This document shows positions 7,180 through 14,753 of a stretch of 14,753 nucleotides of DNA, one piece after another. This DNA is from Hondaea fermentalgiana. Taxonomy: Eukaryota > Sar > Bigyra > Thraustochytrida > Thraustochytriidae. The first letter of the stretch is position 1. Every line of letters starts with the position of its first letter. The position numbers were made by a program, and so were the translations under genes. Location: assembly GCA_014084085.1 (NCBI GenBank), contig NPFB01000172.1, forward strand, positions 68,368 through 83,120, written 5' to 3'. The notes below the pieces were generated by a model. It made no database searches, was not told the DNA's origin, and was given only the letters and a program-made list of their open reading frames with translations.

Positions 7180-9948
7180 CTATCGAGACGCAAACCCGTA
7201 ATTGAGCAAATCGTGCGCCTCTTGAAGATCGTAGACGTCAAAGGTTTCCTCAAAGAGCATTTCCAGATAATCGTCTCGTTGGATCATGTTCCGTGACGAT
7301 CGTTTCTTCTTGGTTGAAGAGGTTGCGTTTGAAGATGTCTTTGACCTACGAGAACTCCGTGGCGTGGCGTCGGTGGACGGCAGCCCCCCGGCAGAAGCTT
7401 CACCTGCGTCAGTGACTTGCGCACGGGTACTTGGCTCGGCAGGAGCCAAGTCTGCCCAATCGGAAAGTAGCGTGAAGGCAACGAGACCGCCATTTCCGCG
7501 AGATGCGGCAACAAAAGAGGTGCCCACAATGAGTTGCGTGAGTGGAGCTCGATGCTTGGCGCGTTTAAACTTGACAGAGCGCACAACGCGCGTCTCGGCA
7601 TCTTCGGCATCCCAAAACTTGATGGTGCCATCGTCACCGCAGGACACGATCCGATAAGAGTCCATGTAGAGGTCCCGTACCGCACCTGCGTGTCCGCGGA
7701 GGACCCGAGTCATGTCGCATTGCAAATCCCTGCCGCGCAAAAGGCATTCGCGTTGCTGCTCTTTGAATCTACGCAAGACAATCTCGTGCGAGGATCCACC
7801 CGCAGAGGCCACAACAAAGGACGGGCCACCCTTTACATTGTCTGCGCCAAGCGGAGTATTTGCTTCATTGATGGTGAGACAACGCAGACACGTCACCGGC
7901 CCATCGTGCGTATCGCGAGCAGTGAATACACTTCGGCCAGCCCGAGTCCAGATATGAACTCCTCCGCGGGCGGTGCCAGCCACGATAATCTCGTCTAGCA
8001 TCTGAATAGCCTCAACAGCGCCGTCCGTGGGCATGTTTGCAATCTTTCGCGCGGAGGGGACCTCCCAGACGGCAACGCCTGTTGCAGAAGCTGCCGCGAC
8101 GCGTTGCCCGCGCACAGCAAGAATTCGAACCGCTTTATCGGAAGCTGCATCAATTGCGCCGAGAAATGTGCACGCCTGGCCCCAAAGAAGAATTGCGCCG
8201 TTCGCATGACCCGTGGCAATCAGTACCTTTTCTTCGCCTTGGGATGGCTTTGAAGATTTTGTGCTCGACGCCAGCTTAATTCCGAGACCCGGTGCGGAGG
8301 CTGTATTGCCATCTGATTTGGTCTGCGTCGCGGACGGCTGCTCTTCCCAGGAGAAAAGCCGCCCTCCCGTCCAGACTGGGCCTCGCGTCGAAAGGCCAGG
8401 CACAAAGGCAGAGCCGGTCAAAAGTGCGTCCGCATGGCGGGACCAGCGCGGCGCAATAAGGTGAGCCTGGGCGCAGCCTTGCTGCGCGCACTGAAAGACG
8501 TGCCAGCCCAGTTTTTGTATATCTACAGTTGCGCAATTGGCTTGCACGTCGAGGAGCGCGGCGACCTTTTTATCATCGGAAGACGACTGCCAACCGCGCC
8601 GAGCATGCCCTTCGGCGTTCCCGCCGCGACTCTTTGGAGGTTTGTTGCGCACTCGAGGCGCCCGCTGCTGTTGTTGGTGATTGTACAAGTGCCGCGCCCG
8701 CTGAGACCTGCGTTGGCCCTTTCTCGAAGATCCCTTGTTCCCTTTGCCCCGGCCAGAACGAGTCTGCGCGTCTGCATCTCCCGAAAGTGAGCCAGAACGA
8801 TGACGCTGGGCCCTACCGCCAGCCGCAAAGCTGTCGGCGCTGCTCCAACTACACTCGCTCTCGGTGCTGGCCGAGCAGATGCTTGGGGCGCTACTCATTG
8901 ACGAGCCCCGGGAAAGTCCTCCAGCGCTGTCTGCACTTGCCGTGCACAGTGGATCGCTTCCGATACTTGTGCCAGAGGCGGACGAGGCACTGCATGCCTG
9001 GGGCTCTGCGGTGGCCAAGCGTGCTCTGCGCGCCTGAAGGCGCTTTCCCTTTGCAGTTAGAACCGGACTCGCACCCGTCCTTGATGTTGCTGCTGCTGCA
9101 GTTTGTATTGACGATCTTGGAGTACGTAACGAGACTTGTCTAGTACTTCTTGAAGCAGTGCTAATTGCCTCAAAACCCTCCGTCTGATCAACAATCGAGC
9201 AGCCCTGGCTTCGATGTTGTGCCTGTAGTGCTCCTGTGTCAAACTCGTTGACAGTTTCTTCTTCGTCTTCTTCTTCTTCTTCTTCTTCTTCCTCGTCATC
9301 AGACCAAAAGCTGAAGCCAGCGTTTCTCCTGGCCTCTTGGCCATTCCTTTGCCCCGCAGATTTAGTTGGAGTTAGCGTGCCAGACGCGGCGGAACCATGA
9401 CTAATCTTGAATTGCAGAAGAGCATTCTTGTGCGCAGCACTAAGGTCCTGACGCCGTTCTTCGCGTTCTTCCTCGGCCCGAATGGACGAAGCATTTTCTA
9501 CGAGATGCGCTGCGCCAATCTGTTGCCCCTCAAGAGCAAGGGAGTGCACTCGAATCTGGCCACCCCGCAAGTAGATGACGAGCTTGGATTCATCGTGAAG
9601 ATCGCAGGGGCCGACAGCATCGAGCGCCATGCCACGATGTGCGGCCACCTCGAGCGTCTTGCCCATGTGGCTGAGCGCCTTAGCGAAGATCTCCTGGCGG
9701 TACATTCGCAAGAAGCTGGCCCCGAGCAAGCGATCATCGGGGACGACGGCTTTGCGGCGGAAGCGCAGGTTGTACAGCCGCCTCCAGACGGCGTCGCTTC
9801 TGCACACGTCCACGGCGCGTCTCTCGACGACGCCGAGTCGCAGCACGTCCACGGCCTCCAAGCACAGGCACACCCTGAGCAAGAGCTCCGCGGGTAGCGC
9901 CAGTGACGACGAGCTTGCCGCCGAGGAAGACTTGTCCTCGGCGCTCAT
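7180..9948 (-). CDS. F-box/WD40-repeat protein with long disordered insert
   Basis: A 922-residue protein from one uninterrupted frame, with ATG at 9946-9948. Residues 16-65 form an F-box (LPAELLLRVCLCLEAVDVL ... VWRRLYNLRFRRK), the helical motif that binds SKP1 in SCF ubiquitin ligases. A single blade-like stretch (about 122-149, LVIYLRGGQIRVHSL) precedes a low-complexity region (about 155-465). That region is Ser/Arg/Ala-rich, has a pure acidic run at about 218-231 and a QQQQ run near 425. A WD40-type beta-propeller follows at about 505-835, with blades such as VLIATGHANGAILLW, RVAAASATGVAVWEV, IIVAGTARGGVHIW and the best one, RGHAGAVRDLYMDSYRIVSC then GDDGTIKFWD (751-780). A second basic, disordered segment (850-888) and a conserved-looking C-terminal helix (889-920, DDYLEMLFEETFDVYDL) end the protein. 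Likely role: substrate receptor of an SCF-type E3 ligase, with the propeller binding the target. The target is unknown and I cannot assign an orthologue. Confidence 0.88.
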   Translation of the reverse strand: MSAEDKSSSAASSSSLALPAELLLRVCLCLEAVDVLRLGVVERRAVDVCRSDAVWRRLYNLRFRRKAVVPDDRLLGASFLRMYRQEIFAKALSHMGKTLEVAAHRGMALDAVGPCDLHDESKLVIYLRGGQIRVHSLALEGQQIGAAHLVENASSIRAEEEREERRQDLSAAHKNALLQFKISHGSAASGTLTPTKSAGQRNGQEARRNAGFSFWSDDEEEEEEEEEDEEETVNEFDTGALQAQHRSQGCSIVDQTEGFEAISTASRSTRQVSLRTPRSSIQTAAAATSRTGASPVLTAKGKRLQARRARLATAEPQACSASSASGTSIGSDPLCTASADSAGGLSRGSSMSSAPSICSASTESECSWSSADSFAAGGRAQRHRSGSLSGDADAQTRSGRGKGNKGSSRKGQRRSQRARHLYNHQQQQRAPRVRNKPPKSRGGNAEGHARRGWQSSSDDKKVAALLDVQANCATVDIQKLGWHVFQCAQQGCAQAHLIAPRWSRHADALLTGSAFVPGLSTRGPVWTGGRLFSWEEQPSATQTKSDGNTASAPGLGIKLASSTKSSKPSQGEEKVLIATGHANGAILLWGQACTFLGAIDAASDKAVRILAVRGQRVAAASATGVAVWEVPSARKIANMPTDGAVEAIQMLDEIIVAGTARGGVHIWTRAGRSVFTARDTHDGPVTCLRCLTINEANTPLGADNVKGGPSFVVASAGGSSHEIVLRRFKEQQRECLLRGRDLQCDMTRVLRGHAGAVRDLYMDSYRIVSCGDDGTIKFWDAEDAETRVVRSVKFKRAKHRAPLTQLIVGTSFVAASRGNGGLVAFTLLSDWADLAPAEPSTRAQVTDAGEASAGGLPSTDATPRSSRRSKTSSNATSSTKKKRSSRNMIQRDDYLEMLFEETFDVYDLQEAHDLLNYGFASR
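9256..9294 (-). repeat. Coding GAA/GAG triplet repeat (acidic run)
   Basis: A CTT-rich triplet tract on the + strand, read on the minus strand as GAA/GAG/GAC codons of the F-box protein (about residues 218-232). Length variation here would change the acidic run without a frameshift. Confidence 0.85.
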
Positions 9949-10987
9949 GGTTTTTCGCCGCGCGTCCGGCCAGTCCGTCGGTCGCTCGGTCGAAGGCTCC
10001 CGGGGCTGGCGCTACGCAACGCCTGCGAGGAGGAGGGGCGCCGCGGCCGCGACGCGTGCTTGGCGCGACTGCTCCGCGCCCTCGCCTCGCGCGCCGGCGT
10101 CGGCGTCGGTGCCGGTCGGGGGCGTCGCGCGGTCGTCGCGCGCTCCGGGAACGCTCGGCTCCGTTCCGCCTGCTGCCCTGCGTCCACCGACCTCTCGAGC
10201 TAGCGATCTACCTCTCGAGCTGTCGCGCGCGCGCACGCGAGGTCCCGTCGTCGCGGGCACGACGCGCCGCCGCCGCCGCCGCCAGACTCTGCACGCGCGC
10301 GGCCTCGCGGCGTGCGTGCTTGGCGATGCGGGTTTGGTGACTCGCTGAGTGCCTCCCTCCTACAACAACGGAGAGAGCATTCTTTGCTCTTCTCCACTTT
10401 TCTGCTTTGCCAGCATGATGCTCACGTAGTGCCATACTATGCTGCGACCTTGGCCTGCGCATGACGAGGATCCGACCGAATCTTGGGGCGTAAGAAGCTG
10501 ACGGTTGCCGCCGAAAAGTATAAACGAGAGCAAGGCGCGGACATTGCGAGACGCAAGATGCGAACGACCCGGAGGGACAATTTCCTGCAGAAGAAAAGAT
10601 GCAACGACTTTGGTCAACAGCAAGCCGCAAACGGCAGGCAGTGCACGGTGTAACATAGATCTTTTGGCTGCTTTTCGGCATCGGTTGTTGTATTGAGGTC
10701 GAGCTTCCTGAATCGAAATTTACATTGATCACACATGCAAGCGTGTGCGCCTGTGTACTTAGTTGCACTTTGTGCATCCTTATTTATCGATTGCTGATTG
10801 ACAGACATCGGAGCCTTTTAGTGTGGGTGTTCGACATAAAATTTGCTCAGAGTACCTACTGGCAAGCATCTTTTGTTCTTGCCATCCTGAACTTTGTGGA
10901 AGTCGCAACGAGTCTCCATGTCGCCGCGACAGCGCTCGTATTGACAACGAATTCCCTTTTGTTGAAACAAAACAGCGAGCATAATGA
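9949..10987. other. Upstream region of the F-box gene, no gene seen
   Basis: 9949-10340 is very GC-rich (including CGC repeats at about 10266-10282 and CG-alternating runs near 10224-10237). It probably carries the promoter and 5' UTR of the minus-strand F-box gene. 10340-10987 is of more even composition, with short frames that have no recognisable motif. A + strand frame rich in hydrophobic residues (10725-11018) runs into the kinase-like remnant, but I do not think it is a gene on its own. Confidence 0.45.
10190..10221. repeat. 12-bp direct repeat upstream of F-box gene
   Basis: ACCTCTCGAGCT occurs at 10190-10201 and again at 10210-10221, exactly 20 bp apart, about 245-270 bp upstream of the F-box start codon. 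Each copy contains the palindrome CTCGAG. Possible paired transcription-factor sites. Confidence 0.6.
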
Positions 10988-11425
10988 AGAGACGACGATA
11001 TCGATTACGAAGACGTGAGGCGTCTTCAAGCTTTCACGAACGAGATCGAAGTGTACGAGACTCTTCGGCTGCTCTGGGGATCGCGGCACGTGCTGTAGTT
11101 TCTCTATGGAGGTCGCCACGTCTTTGCGGACTTTACTGTCGCAACACTCTGGGAGGGCCATTCGCTGGACAGCCGTTTTGAGAAACCCAGCCTATACACG
11201 AAGACCGCAGTGGACAAGGCACGAAAGACTCTTCTCATGGTGCATAGACGAGGCGTCGCTCTCCGCGTGGACGAACCGAAAAATCTGGCCTCCACTTTCG
11301 TCATGGACGACCACGGGGAAGTTCGTTTGACTCGTTTCAGGAACGCCACTATCAAAGCAACGCCTGCCAAGCTTGCGCAAGACATCCAACATTTCAACAA
11401 CTACTTTCTTCAGGATGATTCTTAA
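10988..11425 (+). pseudogene. Decayed protein-kinase-like remnant
   Basis: One + strand frame from 10988 to the TAA at 11423-11425, broken by TAG at 11096-11098, reads like a kinase-fold protein. It has FTNEIEVYETL then FLYGG (N-lobe to hinge style), VATLWEGHSLDS, VHRRGVALRVDEPKN (11240-11284) in the place of the catalytic loop, and DDHGEVRLTRFRNA (11306-11347) in the place of the DFG segment. Against HxDxxxxN and DFG, the catalytic His and Asp are Leu and Val, and DFG is RFR, so even an intact product would be a pseudokinase. A possible upstream piece (SLLLKQNSEHNEE, near 10950-10985) lies in a different frame, suggesting a frameshift. An AATAAA follows about 40 bp after the stop. Alternatives are a spliced pseudokinase gene whose intron hides the TAG, or a chance resemblance. 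The match is by eye only. Confidence 0.42.
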
Positions 11426-11463
11426 CATACACAAAGGCACGATCAAATCAGAATCAGTTAATC

Positions 11464-11469
11464 AATAAA
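11464..11469 (+). promoter_or_regulatory. AATAAA polyadenylation-like signal
   Basis: An exact AATAAA on the + strand, 39 bp after the TAA that ends the kinase-like frame. This is the expected spacing for a 3' end signal, and supports the remnant deriving from a real + strand gene. Confidence 0.4.
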
Positions 11470-11716
11470 TGTGAACGAGATGGTCTGTGTGACGGCTCTT
11501 GCCCTCACATAAGCATAAGATGCCCTTTTTCCCCTTGTCAGTGAATGCAGACACTTTCTTTAGTTCGAAGAGCGTCTTTTGCATTCCTTTGAAATGAGCA
11601 CAGATTTGCTGGAGGTAAGTGCACTTTCTCCATTTAAACTTTACGCCCTTCTTGTCAATGTAAGGAGCCGGCACGAGCAACTAGATTCACCCTGGCTGCA
11701 ATGCGAAGACATCAGT
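11470..11716. other. 3' flank of the ABC transporter gene
   Basis: No coding frame stands out. It should hold the 3' UTR of the minus-strand transporter, whose stop is at 11717-11719. No exact AATAAA is visible on the minus strand. Confidence 0.4.
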
Positions 11717-13897
11717 CTAATCTGCCCGGGCAATGCGAAGAAGAAAAGCGTAGGCGAGAGCGGCAAAGAGTACTGCGAGGAGCAACATGGCGATAATATC
11801 GTAAACGCGGTTGTCAATGCTCAAACCGCGAGCGAGCAAGATCTGATCGCCCGTGATATGGTCACCGGGTGCGTTGACATCGTGAAACTGCAAGCCGTGC
11901 AATTCCGTGACGGCAAGAGCCTCATAGCCGTACTTGAAGAAGGAAAAGTGTTCGAGCCAACGCAGGCCCGCAGGTAGCGAGGAAAGATCAACGAGGACGC
12001 CGCCGTAGATCATCGACACGACGAATGCGACACTGACGGCGAGGTTGGCAATGACAAAGATGCCAATGGCCGCAGACATCATGTAGCAGAGGGTGCCGGC
12101 GCAAATGGACTCGACGACGACCGTTGCGACGAACCACGCAAAGTTTGAAAGGTGAGGCTGAAATCCCATCATCGGGTACACGATGGAAGAGAATGCGATG
12201 ATGGGCACGACCCGCATAGGCAGCAAATCGCAGAGCAAAAGACTTGCAAAGTACGGGAGCGGATGATAAAAGTGGTTGTGTCGCTGATGAATGTATAGTG
12301 TACGTTCCTTGAGAAAGAGCTCAATCGCGCTGAGGTTGGCGAAGACCAAACTCATGATGAGGTAGAAAAAGGCCCCAATGCGATTCGTTAGCCCGGTACC
12401 GTCGAGGCCAAGACGGTGATAAATACCGCCCGTGAGCGCGCCGAAAAAGCACATGACCACAAATTGCATGAGAACAACGGCCGGAAGACGCGAGAGGACG
12501 ACGAGGTTTTTGCGCGAAAGGATGCAAAATTGAGCCCACCAGCCCGGACGGCGATCCAGGTGCCGGGGCACGGCAAATGTCTCGCGAGTGCGAGCAGACG
12601 CATGCTGGAGCGAGTTCACGTAGCTCAGGATGGCAAGGTGAGCAGGATCGCGCTGCCACGCAAGCAAGAGCCAGGCGCGCACGTCTCGCTCCAGCGAGGA
12701 ATGAAGCGTGGGCCCAACTCCTTCTTGGTCAAAGCCCTCCGCTTCGCTGGAGAACGCATCGTCAGAGTCTTCAGCATCTTCCTCTTCAATATCAGCTTCC
12801 GCTTCCTCGCTTGAAGTACGCTGCCCAAGGCGATGGCGGCGACGGCGTCGCCGACGGCTCGACGTTTGAAGTCGACCCCGGGCACTACCGTTTGCCATGG
12901 ATGGGTTGAAGACAGTGAGATCAGGATGCGAGCGAGCGGCTGACGGCGCATGATTCTGCGCATCAAGATGGGCGTTTGCGTTACGGGGCACGAGACCGCC
13001 AAGCACGTCGAGCATGAAATCTGCGGGGTTGTTGAAGGTCTCGCAGTGAAACCCGAGGGAAGCAAAGTCGTCGACGACGCGGCGAGCTTCGCCTTGATGT
13101 ATGATGCTGCCGTCGTCCAGAAGCATGACGTGATCAAGCATGCGAAAGATTGCAAAACGCGGTTGGTGAATGGCCATGAGAATGGTGCAGCCCAGGCGTG
13201 ATAGCGCTAAGAGCTGTGCAACGACGGCGACCGAGGTGGTACTGTCGAGGCCCGAGGTCGGTTCATCGAGAAAGAGCACAGGCGGACGAACAACGAGCTC
13301 CATGGCAATGCTGGTTCGTTTCTTTTCTCCGCCAGAAAGGCCCCTTCGAAAGTCGTCGCCCACGAGCGTATCGGCGCAGGTGTCGAGGCCTAATGCGTCA
13401 AGGACACCTTGCACAAGTTCGAGCTTTTCGCTTTTGGCGCACGACGCGGGAAGGCGAAGATCTGCAGAGAGAAGGACATTCTCGCGGCACGTGAGGTTGC
13501 TAACGAGGTGGTCGTCCTGGGCGACGTAGCCGGCCATTTCTCGAAACTCTTCGGATTGCGGAATGCCATCCACAAAGACGGATCCCATCACGTTGGAGGC
13601 ACGTTTTCGCATGGCTAGCACGTCCATGAGAGAGGATTTCCCGGATCCGGTCGCACCAAAGAGCGTATTGAGTTTGCTGCGGTGCACGCGGCCGCTGAGT
13701 CCGTGGAGGATCTCCTTGCGGTTGGTTTTGCCCCCGCATCGTGATGTCCGCACGCTGTATCGAAGGTCCTTGAAGGCAACCTCGGCTCCCTGCACGCGCA
13801 AAACGTAGTCTTGCAGATTATCCCCGGCTTCGGAGTCGTTGGCCGCCTCAGAGCCAGCGGTGAAGGCCTCCGCGTCCTCCAGGAGCGCGGTCCTCAT
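11717..13897 (-). CDS. ABCG-family half-transporter
   Basis: A 726-residue ABC exporter of the ABCG (WHITE/BCRP) type, with the nucleotide-binding domain before the membrane domain. Motifs: Walker A GATGSGKSS (81-89), Q-loop VAQDD (125-129), signature LSGGEKKRTSIAMEL (187-201), Walker B VLFLDEPTSGLDS (207-219) and H-loop AIHQPR (242-247). All catalytic residues are present. A linker (about 305-400) carries a basic Arg run and then an acidic stretch (EEAEADIEEEDAEDSDD). The membrane domain (about 452-720) starts with WWAQFCILSRKNLVVLSR, has around six helices, and keeps the ABCG-style final extracellular loop (FSFFKYGYEALAVTELHGLQF, about 650-670). The start is the first ATG (13895-13897, A at -3). 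The frame is open further upstream to about 14089 without an ATG, so a 5' exon or a longer N-terminus is possible. It would work as a homo- or heterodimer exporting lipids, sterols or xenobiotics; the substrate cannot be told. Confidence 0.93.
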   Translation of the reverse strand: MRTALLEDAEAFTAGSEAANDSEAGDNLQDYVLRVQGAEVAFKDLRYSVRTSRCGGKTNRKEILHGLSGRVHRSKLNTLFGATGSGKSSLMDVLAMRKRASNVMGSVFVDGIPQSEEFREMAGYVAQDDHLVSNLTCRENVLLSADLRLPASCAKSEKLELVQGVLDALGLDTCADTLVGDDFRRGLSGGEKKRTSIAMELVVRPPVLFLDEPTSGLDSTTSVAVVAQLLALSRLGCTILMAIHQPRFAIFRMLDHVMLLDDGSIIHQGEARRVVDDFASLGFHCETFNNPADFMLDVLGGLVPRNANAHLDAQNHAPSAARSHPDLTVFNPSMANGSARGRLQTSSRRRRRRRHRLGQRTSSEEAEADIEEEDAEDSDDAFSSEAEGFDQEGVGPTLHSSLERDVRAWLLLAWQRDPAHLAILSYVNSLQHASARTRETFAVPRHLDRRPGWWAQFCILSRKNLVVLSRLPAVVLMQFVVMCFFGALTGGIYHRLGLDGTGLTNRIGAFFYLIMSLVFANLSAIELFLKERTLYIHQRHNHFYHPLPYFASLLLCDLLPMRVVPIIAFSSIVYPMMGFQPHLSNFAWFVATVVVESICAGTLCYMMSAAIGIFVIANLAVSVAFVVSMIYGGVLVDLSSLPAGLRWLEHFSFFKYGYEALAVTELHGLQFHDVNAPGDHITGDQILLARGLSIDNRVYDIIAMLLLAVLFAALAYAFLLRIARAD

Positions 13898-14287
13898 GCT
13901 GTCGTTGCTCTCGCTCTCCTCGTCTTTATTATTTCTATGATCGCGCCCGGCGTGTGCGGCTCGGGTGGCTGGGCTTTTGGCTGTCGACGCGACGCTTCCA
14001 CCGGCGGCCACGTGCCTCGCGCGGGTGTTGCCGCTTTGCTGAAGTGGCCGTCGCCGCCTCGTTGTTATTACAACCCCACCTCGAGTCACATCGCCTCATC
14101 AAATCGACGAGGAAACAGCACGCACCTGACTGTGGCATATGGACGATGCTGGCTGGCTGACTGATGTCGCTGCTGCGCGCCTCCATCATCTGAGCGTCAA
14201 TCATCATGGTGTTCCATTCCTCAGCGATCGGGTCCCGCGACTCTGGGTCGTTAGGTCAGTAGAGTAGGCGAGGCCGAAGACGACGTG
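13898..14287. promoter_or_regulatory. 5' flank of the ABCG gene
   Basis: This contains the 5' UTR and probable promoter of the minus-strand transporter. The transporter frame stays open to about 14089 without ATG. A second minus-strand frame beginning with ATG at 14205-14207 does not join it in phase by any GT-AG pair I could find. No TATA box is evident. Confidence 0.4.
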
Positions 14288-14304
14288 GTTGCTGTTGTTG
14301 TTGA

Positions 14305-14368
<64 letters not shown>

Positions 14369-14383
14369 GCTGTTCTTGTTGTT

Positions 14384-14415
<32 letters not shown>

Positions 14416-14519
14416 TGTTGTTGTTGTTGCTGCTGCTGTTGTTGTTGTTGTTCTTGCTGTTGTTGCTGTCCTTGTTGTTGTTGCTGTCCTTGTTGTTTTT
14501 GCTGTATAGTTGCTGTTGT
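14288..14519. repeat. Long TTG/CTG triplet microsatellite
   Basis: About 230 bp of almost pure TTG and CTG (TGC) triplets with occasional TTC, TCC and GAT interruptions. On the minus strand it is a CAA/CAG repeat that would encode polyglutamine in one frame, but neither strand has a gene context. It lies about 390 bp upstream of the transporter start codon. Confidence 0.92.
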
Positions 14520-14753
14520 GGTTGTTCACAATACTACACACGCAGCGTCACCAGCAGCGTCAGCCAGCAGAGAACCGCGCTTGGAGTTGCGCTTGCGCTT
14601 GGCGCTTGGAGTTCGTGGTCTCCGTGCAGGGCTGCCTGCGCGCGAAGGCAGACCGTGATCGCGAGCGCGAGGGCGCTGCGCTGCGCGGGGCGAGGGCTGC
14701 GCGGAGGCAGGCGAGGCAGCGGCATGCGTCGCGCGTGCCGGGCCCTGGCGGCG
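14520..14753. other. GC-rich right end, no gene seen
   Basis: Rich in GCG, CTTGGCG and CAG-like words. A 12-bp direct repeat GCGCTTGGAGTT occurs at 14577-14588 and 14602-14613 (25 bp apart), with a partial GCGCTTG copy between. The short open frames are Arg/Ala-rich, as expected from composition. Confidence 0.45.

Noticed and set aside
10208..10777. 189-residue minus-strand open frame upstream of the F-box gene
   Set aside because: Arg/Ala/Ser-rich composition driven by GC content, and no domain recognisable.
13898..14089. 64-residue extension of the ABCG protein
   Set aside because: Its first codon is GTG and the extension has no ATG in frame. ABCG nucleotide-binding domains do not need it.
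13935..14207. Minus-strand frame (starts MMIDAQMMEARSS) as a 5' exon of the ABCG gene
   Set aside because: The GTGCGT donor and nearby acceptors I tried put the transporter out of phase, and there is no recognisable domain.
14251..14541. Poly-Thr/Ala or poly-Val open frames in the triplet tract
   Set aside because: They are fully explained by the TTG/CTG microsatellite and occur in several frames at once.
1..14753. tRNA, rRNA, CRISPR array, insertion sequence or prophage
   Set aside because: I saw no cloverleaf-type GTTCGAATC box in context, no spaced identical repeats of CRISPR type, and no transposase or terminal inverted repeats. The window is eukaryotic.

Overview
The window is nuclear DNA of a microbial eukaryote. 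It has spliceosomal introns (one GT-AG and one GC-AG), widely spaced single genes on both strands, no bacterial operon layout, GC-rich coding sequence and many simple-sequence repeats. The proteins (half-size ABCG transporter, F-box/WD40 protein, IQ-motif protein, a GHMP-kinase/nucleotidyltransferase fusion) would suit a GC-rich protist such as a stramenopile (labyrinthulomycete or oomycete). That placement is inference; nothing in the window fixes the species.

Layout, left to right. 1-1539: no convincing gene, several microsatellites. 1540-3177 (-): a predicted type I membrane protein with signal peptide, beta-propeller-like ectodomain and short Ser/Thr-rich tail. 3178-4145: intergenic. 4146-4439 (-): a 97-residue IQ-motif protein resembling the N-terminal region of animal IQCC. 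4698-6928 (+): a three-exon gene for a 677-residue fusion of an N-terminal GHMP-type sugar kinase and a C-terminal GalU-like nucleotidyltransferase. 7180-9948 (-): a single-exon F-box/WD40 protein with a long disordered insert. 9949-11716: mostly non-coding, with a decayed protein-kinase-like remnant on the + strand near 10988-11425. 11717-13897 (-): a complete ABCG half-transporter. 13898-14753: 5' flank of the transporter, a TTG/CTG microsatellite of about 230 bp and a GC-rich tail.

The IQ-motif gene and the kinase/nucleotidyltransferase gene are divergent, with 258 bp between start codons. That gap holds a composite inverted repeat and is a candidate two-way promoter. The fusion gene and the F-box gene converge across 251 bp. 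I see no sign that these genes form one pathway; this looks like an ordinary stretch of chromosome.

The most unusual points are in the fusion protein. Its kinase half keeps the GHMP motifs, but its nucleotidyltransferase half has lost the residues normally used for catalysis (GTR-type arginine, following lysines, metal-binding aspartate) while keeping the fold and sugar-binding motifs. Its first intron appears to use a GC donor. The kinase-like remnant is the other item worth checking.
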